Assembly: GCA_963729195.1 (NCBI GenBank) | Contig: CAVSNF010000025.1 | Span: 186,001-250,000 of the forward strand | Direction: 5' to 3' | Length of the DNA stretch: 64,000 nt | Origin: CAVPTL01 sp963729195 | Lineage (GTDB): Bacteria > Actinomycetota > Thermoleophilia > Gaiellales > JAICJC01 | In this document: piece after piece, positions 46,761-55,822 of the stretch | Layout: the number at the start of each line of letters is the position of its first letter | Position numbering within the stretch: the first letter of the stretch is position 1 | Made by a program: the position numbers and the translations under genes | The notes under the pieces: model-generated | What the model was told of the DNA's origin: nothing | Database searches by the model: none | The model's input: only the letters and a program-made list of their open reading frames with translations

Positions 46761-47451
46761 ACCCCACGGTGAGGAGGGTGAGGCCGTGGGGCGGGGCGGT
46801 GCGGCCGGCGGCGGAGCGGGGCGCGCCGGCGGCCAGGCGCAGGAACAGGTCGGGGTCGGGCCGCTCCAGCATCGTCCCCATCACCACCCGCACCATGTGG
46901 CGCAGAAACGAGTCGGCGGTGATGTGGAACTCGAGCCGGTCATCCACCCTGCGCCACTCCGCCTCATACACGGTGCGCTCGAAGTAGGTGTGCTTGGTCT
47001 CGCTGGGCGTAAACGCGCTGAAGTCGTGCTTTCCCACCAGCGCCGCGGCGCACGCCGACAGCACGTCCAGGTCGATCCGGTGGGGATGGTGAAGCTCGAA
47101 CCGGCGGCGCAGCGGATCGGCCACCCGGCCCGGGTTGATGCGATAGACGTAGCTGCGCGAGCGGGCCTGCGCGCGAGCGTCGAAGCCCGGCGCCTCGGCC
47201 ACCGCGGTGACCGCCACGTCGGGCGGCAGCCGCGAGCTGATCGCCTGGGCCGGCAACAGCCGCGGCAACGCCACCGAGACGACGTTTGCGGCAGCGTGCA
47301 CGCCCTTGTCGGTGCGCCCCGCGACCGACAACTCCGCCGGCTCGACGGCCAGCGCCTCGGCCAGCACGCCGCAGACAGTCCGCAACCCCGGCTGCACCGC
47401 CCACCCGGAGAACTCGGTGCCGTCGTAGGCGACGGTCAGCCGCAGATCAAG
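46753..47451 (-). CDS. truA: tRNA pseudouridine(38-40) synthase TruA
   Basis: About 232 residues. LRLTVAYDGTEFSGWAVQPG begins the family; the catalytic Asp is in AGRTDKGVHA, and FVY/R-type motifs AFTPSETKHTYFERTVYEAE and DSFLRHMVRVVMGTML follow. Isomerises uridines 38-40 in tRNA anticodon stems. No ATG/GTG/TTG lies in frame at the expected N-terminus, so the start is unresolved (given at 47451). It follows rplQ, its usual place; the stop is in the palindrome. Confidence 0.88.
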   Translation of the reverse strand, partial: LDLRLTVAYDGTEFSGWAVQPGLRTVCGVLAEALAVEPAELSVAGRTDKGVHAAANVVSVALPRLLPAQAISSRLPPDVAVTAVAEAPGFDARAQARSRSYVYRINPGRVADPLRRRFELHHPHRIDLDVLSACAAALVGKHDFSAFTPSETKHTYFERTVYEAEWRRVDDRLEFHITADSFLRHMVRVVMGTMLERPDPDLFLRLAAGAPRSAAGRTAPPHGLTLLTVGYE

Positions 47452-47815
47452 GCTGGTGGTCGACGAACTCCAAGTACACCATCGGGGCGGCGTCGCCCTG
47501 ACGGGGGCCAAGCTTGACGATGCGGGTGTAGCCGCCGGGCCGCTCCGTGAACCGGGGAGCGACCTGGTGGAACAGGTTGTGAACCGCGTCCTTGGAACGC
47601 AGGAAGGCGACCGCCTGACGCTGGGCCTGCACGTCGGTTGCGTCCTTGCGCGCCAGCGTGATCAGCTTCTCGGCGATCGGCCGCAGCTCCTTGGCCTTGG
47701 CCTCGGTGGTGCGAATCCGGCCATGCTCGAACAAGGCGCCCGCCATGTTCGAGAAGAGCGCCTTGCGGTGCGAGGCGTCGCGGCCCAGCTTCCGTCCTTT
47801 GCGCTGATGCCTCAC
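47447..47815 (-). CDS. rplQ: 50S ribosomal protein bL17
   Basis: 122 residues, intact. MRHQRKGRKLGRDASHRKAL and NMAGALFEHGRIRTTEAKAK are the bL17 N-terminus. ATG overlaps the rpoA TGA. Bacterial large-subunit protein at the tunnel exit; last ribosomal gene of the alpha operon. Confidence 0.96.
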   Translation of the reverse strand: MRHQRKGRKLGRDASHRKALFSNMAGALFEHGRIRTTEAKAKELRPIAEKLITLARKDATDVQAQRQAVAFLRSKDAVHNLFHQVAPRFTERPGGYTRIVKLGPRQGDAAPMVYLEFVDHQP

Positions 47816-48759
47816 TCAGACCCCTTCAAGTTGAGCCCGTGAGTGGCCAGCGTCTCCTTCACCTCTTCGATCGACTTCTTACCGAAGTTGGGGATGGCGG
47901 CCAGCTCGGCCTCGCTCTTGGCCAGCAGGTCGCCGATCGTCTCGATGCCGACGCGCTTGAGGCAGTTGTAGCTGCGCACACCCAGCTCGAGCTCCTCGAT
48001 CAGGATGTTCTCCATCCCATGGGCGCTGGGAGCAGCCGCCTCGGCGCCGGTCGTCTCCGGCCGCAAGGCCAGATCGGCAGCGTCGATATCGGTGAAGATC
48101 GACAGGTACTTGATCAGCAGCTCAGCCGCATCCTTGACCGCGTCCTTGGGCGTCATCGAGCCGTCGGTGGTGATCTGCAGCTTGAGCTTGTCGAAGTCGG
48201 TGCGCTGACCGACGCGAGCCGGGTCAACGTCGTACTGGACACGCCGAACAGGCGAGAAGATCGAGTCGACCGGGATCACGCCGATGGTGGTCTCGGGGCC
48301 CTTGTTGCCCTCGGCCGGCACGTAGCCGCGGCCGCGGGCGATGGTCAGCGTCATCTCGAACCGAGCACCCTCGGCCAGATGGCAGATGACCAGGTCGGGA
48401 TTGAGGATCTCGAGATCGGCCGGGGCCTCGATGTCAGAGGCCTTGACCGTGCCGGGACCGTCCTTCTGCACCTGCACCTCGACCTCGCCCGACTCGCCGT
48501 GCAGGCGGCAGATGAGGCCCTTGAGGTTGAGGATGACATCGATCACGTCCTCGCGCACGCCGGGCACCGACGTGAACTCGTGGGCGACGCCTTCGATCTT
48601 GACCGACGTGACGGCGGCCCCCTCAAGTGACGACAGGAGCACCCGCCTCAGGCTATTGCCGAAGGTGTAGCCGAAGCCGCGATCAAGCGGCTCGACGACG
48701 AAGGTGCCGATCGTCTGATCAGCATCTTCGGAGGTGATCTTGGGAATGAAATCAAGCAT
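47812..48759 (-). CDS. rpoA: RNA polymerase alpha subunit
   Basis: 315 residues. N-terminal dimerisation domain (EPLDRGFGYTFGNSLRRVLL, EGAAVTSVKIEGV) and C-terminal domain (ELELGVRSYNCLKRVGIETI, LAAIPNFGKKSIEEVK) that contacts UP elements and activators. Organised as in other bacteria between rpsD and rplQ. Intact. Confidence 0.97.
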   Translation of the reverse strand: MLDFIPKITSEDADQTIGTFVVEPLDRGFGYTFGNSLRRVLLSSLEGAAVTSVKIEGVAHEFTSVPGVREDVIDVILNLKGLICRLHGESGEVEVQVQKDGPGTVKASDIEAPADLEILNPDLVICHLAEGARFEMTLTIARGRGYVPAEGNKGPETTIGVIPVDSIFSPVRRVQYDVDPARVGQRTDFDKLKLQITTDGSMTPKDAVKDAAELLIKYLSIFTDIDAADLALRPETTGAEAAAPSAHGMENILIEELELGVRSYNCLKRVGIETIGDLLAKSEAELAAIPNFGKKSIEEVKETLATHGLNLKGSE

Positions 48760-48825
48760 GTGTGCGGACTCGCTTCTGTCGGAACACGCGCCCCCGGGCC
48801 GATCCCGGGCGGCGTGAATATCGGA

Positions 48826-49446
48826 TCACTTGCTGTAGTACTCGACGATCAGCTGCTCCTGCACCGGAGTGTCGATGTCGACCCGGTCCGGCAGTCGCAG
48901 CACCACGCCGGTGAGATTGTCGTGATCGGCCTGAAGCCACGGGGCAACCGACGCCGTCAGGTCGGTGGCGTCGGTCACGACGCTCTTGGCGGGAGACCCC
49001 ACCCGCAGACTGATCACGTCTTCCGGTGCCACCTGGTAGGAGGGAATGTTGACCTTCTTGCCGTTGACCACGAAATGGTTATGCCGCACCAGCTGGCGGG
49101 CCTGGGTGCGCGACGCCGCAAAGCCCAGCCGGTAGACGACGTTGTCGAGCCGCATCTCAAGCATCCGCAGGAAGTTCTCGCCGGTGATCCCGCTGCGCTT
49201 GGAAGACTTCTCGTAGTAGGTGCGAAACTGGCTCTCGAGCACACCGTAGTAGCGGCGCATCTTCTGCTTCTCGCGCAGCTGCAAGAGGTACTCGGACTGC
49301 TTGATGCGGCCGCGGCCGTGCTCACCGGGCGGATAGGCCCGGCGCTCGATCGCGCACTTCTCGGTGAGGCAGCGCTCACCCTTCAAGAACAGCTTCATGT
49401 TCTCGCGCCGGCACTGCTTGCACTTGGGGGCGATCATCCGGGCCAT
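48826..49446 (-). CDS. rpsD: 30S ribosomal protein uS4
   Basis: 206 residues from ATG 49446. It retains the zinc-binding four-Cys N-terminus (CKQC, then CLTEKC), the C+ form. SRTQARQLVRHNHFVVNGKK is the S4 RNA-binding module. Primary 16S rRNA binder, assembly initiator and often the autoregulator of the alpha operon. One-base overlap with rpsK. Confidence 0.96.
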   Translation of the reverse strand: MARMIAPKCKQCRRENMKLFLKGERCLTEKCAIERRAYPPGEHGRGRIKQSEYLLQLREKQKMRRYYGVLESQFRTYYEKSSKRSGITGENFLRMLEMRLDNVVYRLGFAASRTQARQLVRHNHFVVNGKKVNIPSYQVAPEDVISLRVGSPAKSVVTDATDLTASVAPWLQADHDNLTGVVLRLPDRVDIDTPVQEQLIVEYYSK

Positions 49447-49853
49447 TAGACGCGCCGTCGCTTTCGCTGTCGCACGCCGTTGTGTGCCTGAGGGGTGACG
49501 TCCTTGACACCGAGAATCTCCAGCCCCGCCGCCTGCAGCGAGCGGATCGCCGTCTCGCGCCCCGAACCGGGCCCCTTGACGAACACCTCGACCTTCTGCA
49601 GACCGTGCTCCATGCCCTCGCGCGCAGCCGCGTCGGCGGTCACCTGAGCGGCGAACGGCGTCGACTTGCGCGAGCCCTTGAAGCCCACCGCGCCGGCGCT
49701 CTTCCACACGATCACTCCGCCGTCCTTATCGGTCAGCGCGACAAGGGTGTTGTTGAACGACGTCTTGATGTGCGCCTGGCCGATGGCGATGTTTTTGCGG
49801 GCCTTGCGGCGTACCCGTCCTCGGGTGCCGCCTCTGCGTGGTGCTGGAGGCAT
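49446..49853 (-). CDS. rpsK: 30S ribosomal protein uS11
   Basis: 135 residues. HIKTSFNNTLVALTDKDGGV, SAGAVGFKGSRKSTPFAAQV and VTPQAHNGVRQRKRRRV are diagnostic. Platform protein near the mRNA exit. Directly followed by rpsD. Confidence 0.96.
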   Translation of the reverse strand: MPPAPRRGGTRGRVRRKARKNIAIGQAHIKTSFNNTLVALTDKDGGVIVWKSAGAVGFKGSRKSTPFAAQVTADAAAREGMEHGLQKVEVFVKGPGSGRETAIRSLQAAGLEILGVKDVTPQAHNGVRQRKRRRV

Positions 49854-49868
49854 TCAGTCCTTTCCTGA

Positions 49869-50243
49869 CTACTTCTTGGCGCGCTGCTTACCGACGGTCT
49901 TCTTGGGCCCCTTACGGGTTCGCGCGTTGGTCTTCGTGCGCTGTCCATGCACGGGCAGACCACGGCGATGCCTCAGACCGCGGTAACAACCGATTTCCAT
50001 AAGTCGCTTGATGTTCTGGGAGCGCTCCCGGCGCAGGTCACCTTCGACCATCAGCTCGGAGTCGATGTGATTGCGCAGGCGGGCGACCTCTTCTTCGGTC
50101 AGGTCGCGCACCTTGGTGTCGGGGTTGAGGTCGAGCTCCTTCAAAACTTTGTTGGACGTCGAACGACCAATCCCGAAGATGTAGGTGAGACCGATCTCCA
50201 CCCGCTTTTCACGGGGAATGTTGACGCCGGCGATGCGCGCCAT
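49869..50243 (-). CDS. rpsM: 30S ribosomal protein uS13
   Basis: 124 residues. MARIAGVNIPREKRVEIGLT, then GLRHRRGLPVHGQRTKTNAR, with a Lys-rich C-terminus (KGPKKTVGKQRAKK) that reaches the tRNA sites. ATG 50243 shares a base with the rpmJ TGA (TGATG). Confidence 0.96.
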   Translation of the reverse strand: MARIAGVNIPREKRVEIGLTYIFGIGRSTSNKVLKELDLNPDTKVRDLTEEEVARLRNHIDSELMVEGDLRRERSQNIKRLMEIGCYRGLRHRRGLPVHGQRTKTNARTRKGPKKTVGKQRAKK

Positions 50244-50356
50244 CAGCCCTGCCTCTGCTTATGCCGAGGGTTGGTGCAGATGACCAGCACGTTGCCGTGG
50301 CGGCGGATGATGCGGCACTTTTCACACATGCGACGTACGCTCGGTCGAACCTTCAA
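50243..50356 (-). CDS. rpmJ: 50S ribosomal protein bL36
   Basis: 37 residues beginning MKVRPSVRRMCEKCRIIRRH. Zinc ligands C-x2-C, Cys and His (CEKC, ICTNPRH) are present, so this is the zinc-containing form. TTG start at 50356 is supported by a GGAGG seven bases before. In other actinobacteria infA lies upstream; here only 76 bases separate it from map. Confidence 0.93.
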   Translation of the reverse strand: MKVRPSVRRMCEKCRIIRRHGNVLVICTNPRHKQRQG

Positions 50357-50432
50357 CGAGGGGCCTCCGATTGAAAGGATGATCGCCCACGGGGCACGCC
50401 AAAGCGGCCCGCGCGAGCAGCGAAGAACTCTA

Positions 50433-51206
50433 TCATTGACCGCTCGTTTCCTGCACCGGTACCCGTCGAGTCAGCACCCGGGGACCGTTCTTGGTGATGG
50501 CCACGGTGTGCTCGCAATGAGCCGCCAGGCTGCCGTCGCGGGTGTAGATCGCCCAGCCGTCGTCGCCGCCCTCAACGTCGTAGTCGCCCACCGTGATCAT
50601 CGGCTCGATCGCAAACACCATGCCCTCGGCCAGCTTGGGGCCGCGGCCGGGAGGGCCGTAGTTGGGGATCTGCGGCTCCTCATGCATGGTTCGGCCGACG
50701 CCGTGGCCGACCAGCGTGCGCACCACGCCGAAGCCGCGCTCTTCCACCACGGATTGCACCGCGTGGGAGATATCGCCCAAGCGGTTACCGGCGCGGCACT
50801 GCTCGATGGCCGCCTCCAGCCCCGCATAGCAGGCGTCGATCAGGTCGTTGGCCTCAGGCGTGCCCTCGCCGATGGTGATGGTGATGGCCGAGTCGGCCAC
50901 GAAGCCGTCCAGGGTCACCCCCACGTCGAGCGAGAGCAGATCGCCGGGCTTGAGCGCGTAGGGGCCGGGGATGCCGTGCACCACCATCGCGTTTGGCGAT
51001 GCGCAGATCGATCCGGGGAACCCCCGGAAGCCCTTGAACGACGGTACTCCACCGCGGCTGCGGATGTGGGCCTCGGCCAGCTCGTCCAGTGCCAGCAGCG
51101 TCACGCCCGGCTGGGCTTCGCGCTCGAGCAGGGTGAGCGTCTCGGCCACCACCTCGCCGGCTCGGGCCATCGTCTCGACCTCGCGGTCTGACTTGCGAAT
51201 GATCAT
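50433..51206 (-). CDS. map: Methionine aminopeptidase, type I
   Basis: 257 residues from ATG 51206. Metal ligands in order: Asp in SLDVGVTLDGFVADSA (two Asp), His in VGHGVGRTMHEEP, Glu in FAIEPMIT and Glu in AHCEHTVAITK. Removes the initiator Met. The stop of adk overlaps its start (ATGA). Confidence 0.95.
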   Translation of the reverse strand: MIIRKSDREVETMARAGEVVAETLTLLEREAQPGVTLLALDELAEAHIRSRGGVPSFKGFRGFPGSICASPNAMVVHGIPGPYALKPGDLLSLDVGVTLDGFVADSAITITIGEGTPEANDLIDACYAGLEAAIEQCRAGNRLGDISHAVQSVVEERGFGVVRTLVGHGVGRTMHEEPQIPNYGPPGRGPKLAEGMVFAIEPMITVGDYDVEGGDDGWAIYTRDGSLAAHCEHTVAITKNGPRVLTRRVPVQETSGQ

Positions 51207-51868
51207 CCGTTCCTCAGCTTCAACACGATCGCGTCGACCTCGGTGGCCACCTGATCGGCGGGCTTTCCGGCATCGACGTCGGTCACCAGGCCCCGCTCGC
51301 GGTAGTAGCTGAGCACCGGAGCGGCCGCCTCGACCCACTGCTTCTGATAGCGCGATCGGATCACCTCGGGCTTGTCATCCTCGCGCTGGTACAGCTCAGA
51401 GCCGTCGATGTCGCACACACCGGGCGTGGTCGGCGGCTTGGACTCGAGGTGGTAGACATGCTCGGCCTCGCGGCAGACGGCGCGACCTGACAACCGCGAG
51501 ACCAGCTGCTCCAGCTCAACGTCGAATGCCAGCACCTGAGAGATCCCGCGATGCAGCCCTTGGAGCATCTCGTCCAGCGACGCGGCCTGGGCCTCGGTGC
51601 GGGGAAAGCCGTCCAGCAGAAACCCATGAGAGGTGTCGTCGTGCTCCAGCCGGTCGCGGATCAGCCCGATCATGACGTCGTCGGGCACCAGATCGCCGCG
51701 AGCCATGATCTCCTTGGCCTGAAGACCGAGCGGGGTACCCGCCCGCACCGCAGAGCGCAGGATGTCGCCGGTGGCGATGTGATCCATCTCGAGCTGGTCC
51801 ACCAGCCGCTGTGCCTGAGTGCCCTTGCCCGCTCCCGGCGGCCCCATGAGAATCAAGTCGAGCGGCAT
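51203..51868 (-). CDS. adk: Adenylate kinase
   Basis: 221 residues. P-loop GPPGAGKGTQA, then DGFPRTEAQA and the LID region RAVCREAEHVYHLESKPPTT followed by GVCDIDG. In zinc-type kinases the LID has C-x2-C and C-x2-C/D; here the second Cys is missing (CREA) though C-x2-D remains, so zinc binding may be lost or altered. Equilibrates ATP, ADP and AMP. Confidence 0.96.
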   Translation of the reverse strand: MPLDLILMGPPGAGKGTQAQRLVDQLEMDHIATGDILRSAVRAGTPLGLQAKEIMARGDLVPDDVMIGLIRDRLEHDDTSHGFLLDGFPRTEAQAASLDEMLQGLHRGISQVLAFDVELEQLVSRLSGRAVCREAEHVYHLESKPPTTPGVCDIDGSELYQREDDKPEVIRSRYQKQWVEAAAPVLSYYRERGLVTDVDAGKPADQVATEVDAIVLKLRNG

Positions 51869-51872
51869 GTAA

Positions 51873-53155
51873 CTACTTCAAGAAGCCCTGATAGGAACGC
51901 TGAGCCAGCTGCGCCTCGATCTGGCGCATGGTGTCGATGGCAACGCCCACGACGATCAGCACCGTGGTGCCGCCCAGCGCCCGCGAGGTCGCCTGTGAGA
52001 ACCCGCCGTAGCGGATGAAGAGCGACGGCAGCACCGCCACCGCGGCCAGGAACGCGCCGCCGGCCACGGTCAGCCGCACCAGCACCGACTCCAAATACTG
52101 GGCCGTGGGTCTGCCCGGACGGATGCCGGGAATGAAACCTCCGGCCTTCTTCAGGTTGTCGGCCTGCTCGATCGAGTTGAACACCACCGCCACGTAGAAG
52201 AACGTGAAGGCAAAGATCAAGAAGCGCCTCTCCCAGCAGGAACGGCCAGCCGCCGGGTGAGAAGAACGCCGCCATATCGTGGGCCACGTTGAACGGCATC
52301 AGCTGGGCAATCGTGGCCGGGAAGGCCATGATGGCAGCGGCGAAGATCACCGGGATCACGCCCGCCATGTTGATCCGCAGCGGCAGGTAGGTCGACCCGC
52401 CGGAGGTCATCCGGCGACCCACCATGCGCTTGGCGTACTGGATCGGGATCTTGCGGATGCCCTCCTGCACGTACACCACCGCCAGCACGATCAAGAAGAT
52501 CACGACCGGCAGAGACAGCTTCTCGAAGCTCGAGCCGTTCCACCAAGCGTTGATGGCCGCCGGTGCGCTGGTCAGGATCGAGGCGAAGATCAGCAGCGAC
52601 ATGCCGTTGCCGATGCCGCGCTGGGTGACCAGCTCGCCCATCCACATCAGCATGGTGGCGCCCACCGTGAGCGTCATGGTCACCAGAATCACGTTGCCGG
52701 TGTTGAAGGTCACCAGGCTGCCGGTGGTGCCGGAGGTGCCCAGCGCGCCCGAGTGGAACGCATAGGTGTAGCCCAGCCCCTGCAGCGCCGCCAGGGCGAC
52801 GGTCAGATAGCGGGTGTACTGCGTGATCCGGCGCTGGCCGAGCTCGCCTTCCTTCTGCAGCGCCTGGAGGTTGGTCGACACCGGCGTCAGCACCTGCAGG
52901 ATGATCGAGGCCGTGATGTAGGGCATGATCCCCAGCGCAAACAGGCTCAGCCGCGACAACCCGCCGCCGGAGAACACCGACAGCAGGCTGTAGATCCCGC
53001 CCTGGTTGGCCAGCGAGCTGGCCAGCGCCGAGGAGTCGACGCCCGGAGAGGGGATGAAGCTGCCGAACCGGTAGACAGCCAAGAATGAACGCCGTGAACA
53101 GCAGCTTCGTGCGAAGCTCGGGCGTTCTCCATGCATTGACGAGTGTTGCCAGCAT
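51873..53155 (-). CDS. secY: Protein translocase subunit SecY
   Basis: About 427 residues with ten membrane segments. N-terminus LVNAWRTPELRTKLLFTAFI, then YRFGSFIPSPGVD, the plug region, GIGNGMSLLIFASI, KRMVGRRMTSGGSTYLPLRI and the C-terminal QIEAQLAQRSYQGFLK. Two one-base frameshifts (near 53083, GG for G, and near 52220) interrupt it. As SecY is essential and single-copy here, these must be sequence errors. Lies between rplO and adk as usual. Confidence 0.95.
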
Positions 53156-53164
53156 CAGGCCTGC

Positions 53165-53818
53165 CTAGGAAGCGTCGGGGTCAGTCTCAGCCTCGGATTC
53201 GGGTGCGTCCGCCTCGGATACGGGCGGCGCCTCGACTTCGGTTTCGGGCTCGGGATCGGGCTGGGCGGCGGCCGGCGCAGTCGCGGCCGGCTGCTCGTCG
53301 GAAGCGGTCGGGGGACCGCCGAACGGGATCACCGTGGCAGTGCCGCCGGCGCCCTCGATCAGCTCGATCGCGTGCTTGGAGAACTTGTGGGCGCGCACCG
53401 TCAGCTTCTTGTCCAGCTCGCCGGAGCCGAGGATCTTGATCGGGTGGCGCAGGTGCTTGATCACGCCGGCGGCCTTCAGCAGCTCGGGGGTGACCTCCAC
53501 GCCTGCGTCGAACCGCTCCAGGTCGCGCACGTTCACGGGGATCGTGTGCGTACGAAACGGCCCCATCGGCATCGACTTCTTGTGGTTGGGCCCACGCAGC
53601 TTGCCCAGGCGCATGTAGAGCGGCATCTGGCCGCCCTCAAAGCCGGGACGCATGTTGTGGCTGCCCGAGCGGGACTTCTGGCCCTTCTGACCGCGGCCGG
53701 AGGTCTTGCCCGTGCCAGAGCCCGCGCCGCGCCCGACGCGCTTGCGGGGGCGATGGCTGCCTTCAGCCGGCTTCAGTTCGTGCAGCGTCAGTCCGGGTGT
53801 GGTGTCTTCGGGGCTCAC
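53165..53818 (-). CDS. rplO: 50S ribosomal protein uL15 with acidic tail
   Basis: 217 residues. LHELKPAEGSHRPRKRVGRG and SGRGQKGQKSRSGS begin the usual uL15 core of about 150 residues; IELIEGAGGTATVIP ends it. The last 65 residues are a Pro/Ala/Glu/Asp-rich tail absent from ordinary uL15. ATG? the 5' end overlaps rpmD as GTGA. Confidence 0.95.
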   Translation of the reverse strand: MSPEDTTPGLTLHELKPAEGSHRPRKRVGRGAGSGTGKTSGRGQKGQKSRSGSHNMRPGFEGGQMPLYMRLGKLRGPNHKKSMPMGPFRTHTIPVNVRDLERFDAGVEVTPELLKAAGVIKHLRHPIKILGSGELDKKLTVRAHKFSKHAIELIEGAGGTATVIPFGGPPTASDEQPAATAPAAAQPDPEPETEVEAPPVSEADAPESEAETDPDAS

Positions 53819-54000
53819 TCAGCCACTTCCTCAATGATGATCAGGTGATTGACCTTGCGCAGCATTCCCTGCAGCGCAGGCGAGTCCTCATGGGTGACGC
53901 TGGCCGAGATCCGGCGCAGACCGAGGGCGCGCATGGTGCCACGGTGCTCGGGTTTGGTGCGGATGGTTCCGCGTACCTGGGTGATCTTCAGCTTCGCCAT
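53815..54000 (-). CDS. rpmD: 50S ribosomal protein uL30
   Basis: 61 residues. KLKITQVRGTIRTKPEHRGT and ALGLRRISASVTHEDSPALQ are typical. Overlaps the 5' end of rplO; its start shares a base with the rpsE stop. Confidence 0.95.
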   Translation of the reverse strand: MAKLKITQVRGTIRTKPEHRGTMRALGLRRISASVTHEDSPALQGMLRKVNHLIIIEEVAE

Positions 54001-54929
54001 CAGGCTTCCTCTGCCTCCGCGGGAGCGTCTTCAGCCGCGGGAGCCTCTTCCTCAGCGGCGGGCGCGGCCTCTTCGGCGGCGGGCTCTTCAGCAGCGGGCT
54101 CTTCGGCGGGCTCCTCAGCAACCGGCTCCTCGGCGGGAGCTTCCTCCACGGCTGCCTCCTCGGCGGCGGGAGCCGGCTCTTCGACGGCCTCCGGCTCGGG
54201 AGCCGCAGCGGCCTCCTCCTCAACCACCTCAGGCGGAGCCGACGCCGCAGCGGCGGCCTTGGCGCGAGCCTTCTTGGAGAGCTTCTTGGCCGCGGGCGGG
54301 GCGGGCTTCACCTCGGGTCGGGCGGGCGCCTCGGCAACCACTGCCACAGCCGCCGCCTCGGCAGCAGCCTCAGCCTGGCCGCGCTCGGCGACCACCTCGG
54401 AGTGAGGCTTGATCACCTCGCGCACTTCCTTGCCGCGCAGCTTGGCCAGATCCTCCGGCCGCTTCAGGCCCTGGAGGCCGGCGACCGTCGCCATCAACAG
54501 GTTGATCGGGTTGGCCGTGCCCAGAGACTTGGCCAGGATGTCGCGAACTCCACCCAGCTCGAGCACCGCCCGCACGCCGGCGCCGGCGATCACGCCGGTA
54601 CCCTCGGAAGCGGGCTTCAGCAGCACCTGACCGGCGCCGTAACGGCCCACGATCTGGTGGGTGATGGTGTTCTTGTATTTCGGGATCTGGAACATGTTCT
54701 TCTTCGCGTCCTCGACGGCCTTGGAGATCGCCGACGGCACCTCGTTGGCCTTGCCGTAGCCGACGCCGACATGGTCGACCTCATCGCCCACGACCACCAG
54801 CGCGGTGAACGAGAACCGCCGGCCGCCCTTGACCACCTTGGCGACGCGGTTGATCTTGACCACGCGCTCCTGCAACTCGCGCCCACCCTCGGGCTGCGGG
54901 CCTCGTGCTGTCTGAGAAGTTCGGGCCAA
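54000..54929 (-). CDS. rpsE: 30S ribosomal protein uS5 with long Ala/Glu tail
   Basis: 309 residues against about 165-200 normally. The core has VVKINRVAKVVKGGRRFSFT and GVGYGKANEVPSAI, the dsRNA-binding and fidelity regions, and ends near VIKPHSEVVAERGQ. About 130 residues follow, mostly Ala, Glu and Pro, with a basic KKLSKKARAKAAAAA patch in the middle. The tail frame is open and consistent in codon use. Confidence 0.95.
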   Translation of the reverse strand: MARTSQTARGPQPEGGRELQERVVKINRVAKVVKGGRRFSFTALVVVGDEVDHVGVGYGKANEVPSAISKAVEDAKKNMFQIPKYKNTITHQIVGRYGAGQVLLKPASEGTGVIAGAGVRAVLELGGVRDILAKSLGTANPINLLMATVAGLQGLKRPEDLAKLRGKEVREVIKPHSEVVAERGQAEAAAEAAAVAVVAEAPARPEVKPAPPAAKKLSKKARAKAAAAASAPPEVVEEEAAAAPEPEAVEEPAPAAEEAAVEEAPAEEPVAEEPAEEPAAEEPAAEEAAPAAEEEAPAAEDAPAEAEEA

Positions 54930-54932
54930 GGG

Positions 54933-55286
54933 TTAAAACTCCAATCCAGATTCGCGGGCGGCCTCTGCAAGCGCCTTGACACGGCCGTGATACAGGTACC
55001 CGCCGCGGTCGAATACACAAGTCTTGACGCCGGCCGACTGGGCGCGCTCGCCCAGCAGCTTGCCGACGGCCGCGGGGGCATCCCCGCGCTTTACCTTGGC
55101 CAGATCCTTCTCCTGGCTGGAGGCCGCCGCGAGCGTGTGGCCGGCGGCGTCGTCGATCATCTGGGCAGCGATCCCGCGGTTGGAGCGGTAGACCGCCAGC
55201 CGCGGCCGATCGGCGGTGCCGGTGATCTTCTTTCGCACCCGCTGGTGCCGGCTCTTGCGCGCCTGTGCTTTTGTCTTGACCGCCAC
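54933..55286 (-). CDS. rplR: 50S ribosomal protein uL18
   Basis: 117 residues. KSRHQRVRKKITGTADRPRL and CVFDRGGYLYHGRVKALAEA are diagnostic; it binds 5S rRNA. ATG shares a base with the rplF stop. Confidence 0.95.
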   Translation of the reverse strand: MAVKTKAQARKSRHQRVRKKITGTADRPRLAVYRSNRGIAAQMIDDAAGHTLAAASSQEKDLAKVKRGDAPAAVGKLLGERAQSAGVKTCVFDRGGYLYHGRVKALAEAARESGLEF

Positions 55287-55819
55287 TATGCCCTCTTTCC
55301 GACCTTCAACTGAACGCGCTCGCCCTCATACCGGACGCCCTTGCCCTTGTACGGCTCGGGTGGCCGCCACTTACGAATCTGGGCCGCGATCTCACCGACC
55401 TGCTGCTTGGAGATGCCGCGCACGATCACCTGTGTGGGAGCCGGCACGTCGAAGGTGATTCCCTCCGGGGCCGAAACCTTGACCGGATGGCTGAACCCCA
55501 GCTGCATCTCCAGGTCTGAGCCGCGCAACGCCGCGCGGTAGCCGACGCCCTGGATCTCGAGGCGGCGCTCATACCCATCGGTGACACCGATCACCATGTT
55601 GGCGACCAGCGACCGAGTCAGCCCGTGCAACGCGCGATGATCGCTGCGATCGCTGGGCCGGCTGACGCGCAGCACACCGTCCTCGGCGACCACCGTGATG
55701 TCGGGCGAGATGCGCTCCTCGAGGGTGCCCTTGGGCCCCTTGACCGAGACGGTGCCGGGCCGGATGTCGACCTCGACACCGGCGGGCACTGGGATGGGTT
55801 TTCTACCGATACGACTCAT
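55286..55819 (-). CDS. rplF: 50S ribosomal protein uL6
   Basis: 177 residues. MSRIGRKPIPVPAGVEVDI and MVIGVTDGYERRLEIQGVGY with GISKQQVGEIAAQIRKWRPP, followed by PEPYKGKGVRYEGE, are the uL6 hallmarks. Intact. Confidence 0.96.
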   Translation of the reverse strand: MSRIGRKPIPVPAGVEVDIRPGTVSVKGPKGTLEERISPDITVVAEDGVLRVSRPSDRSDHRALHGLTRSLVANMVIGVTDGYERRLEIQGVGYRAALRGSDLEMQLGFSHPVKVSAPEGITFDVPAPTQVIVRGISKQQVGEIAAQIRKWRPPEPYKGKGVRYEGERVQLKVGKRA

Positions 55820-55822
55820 GAT

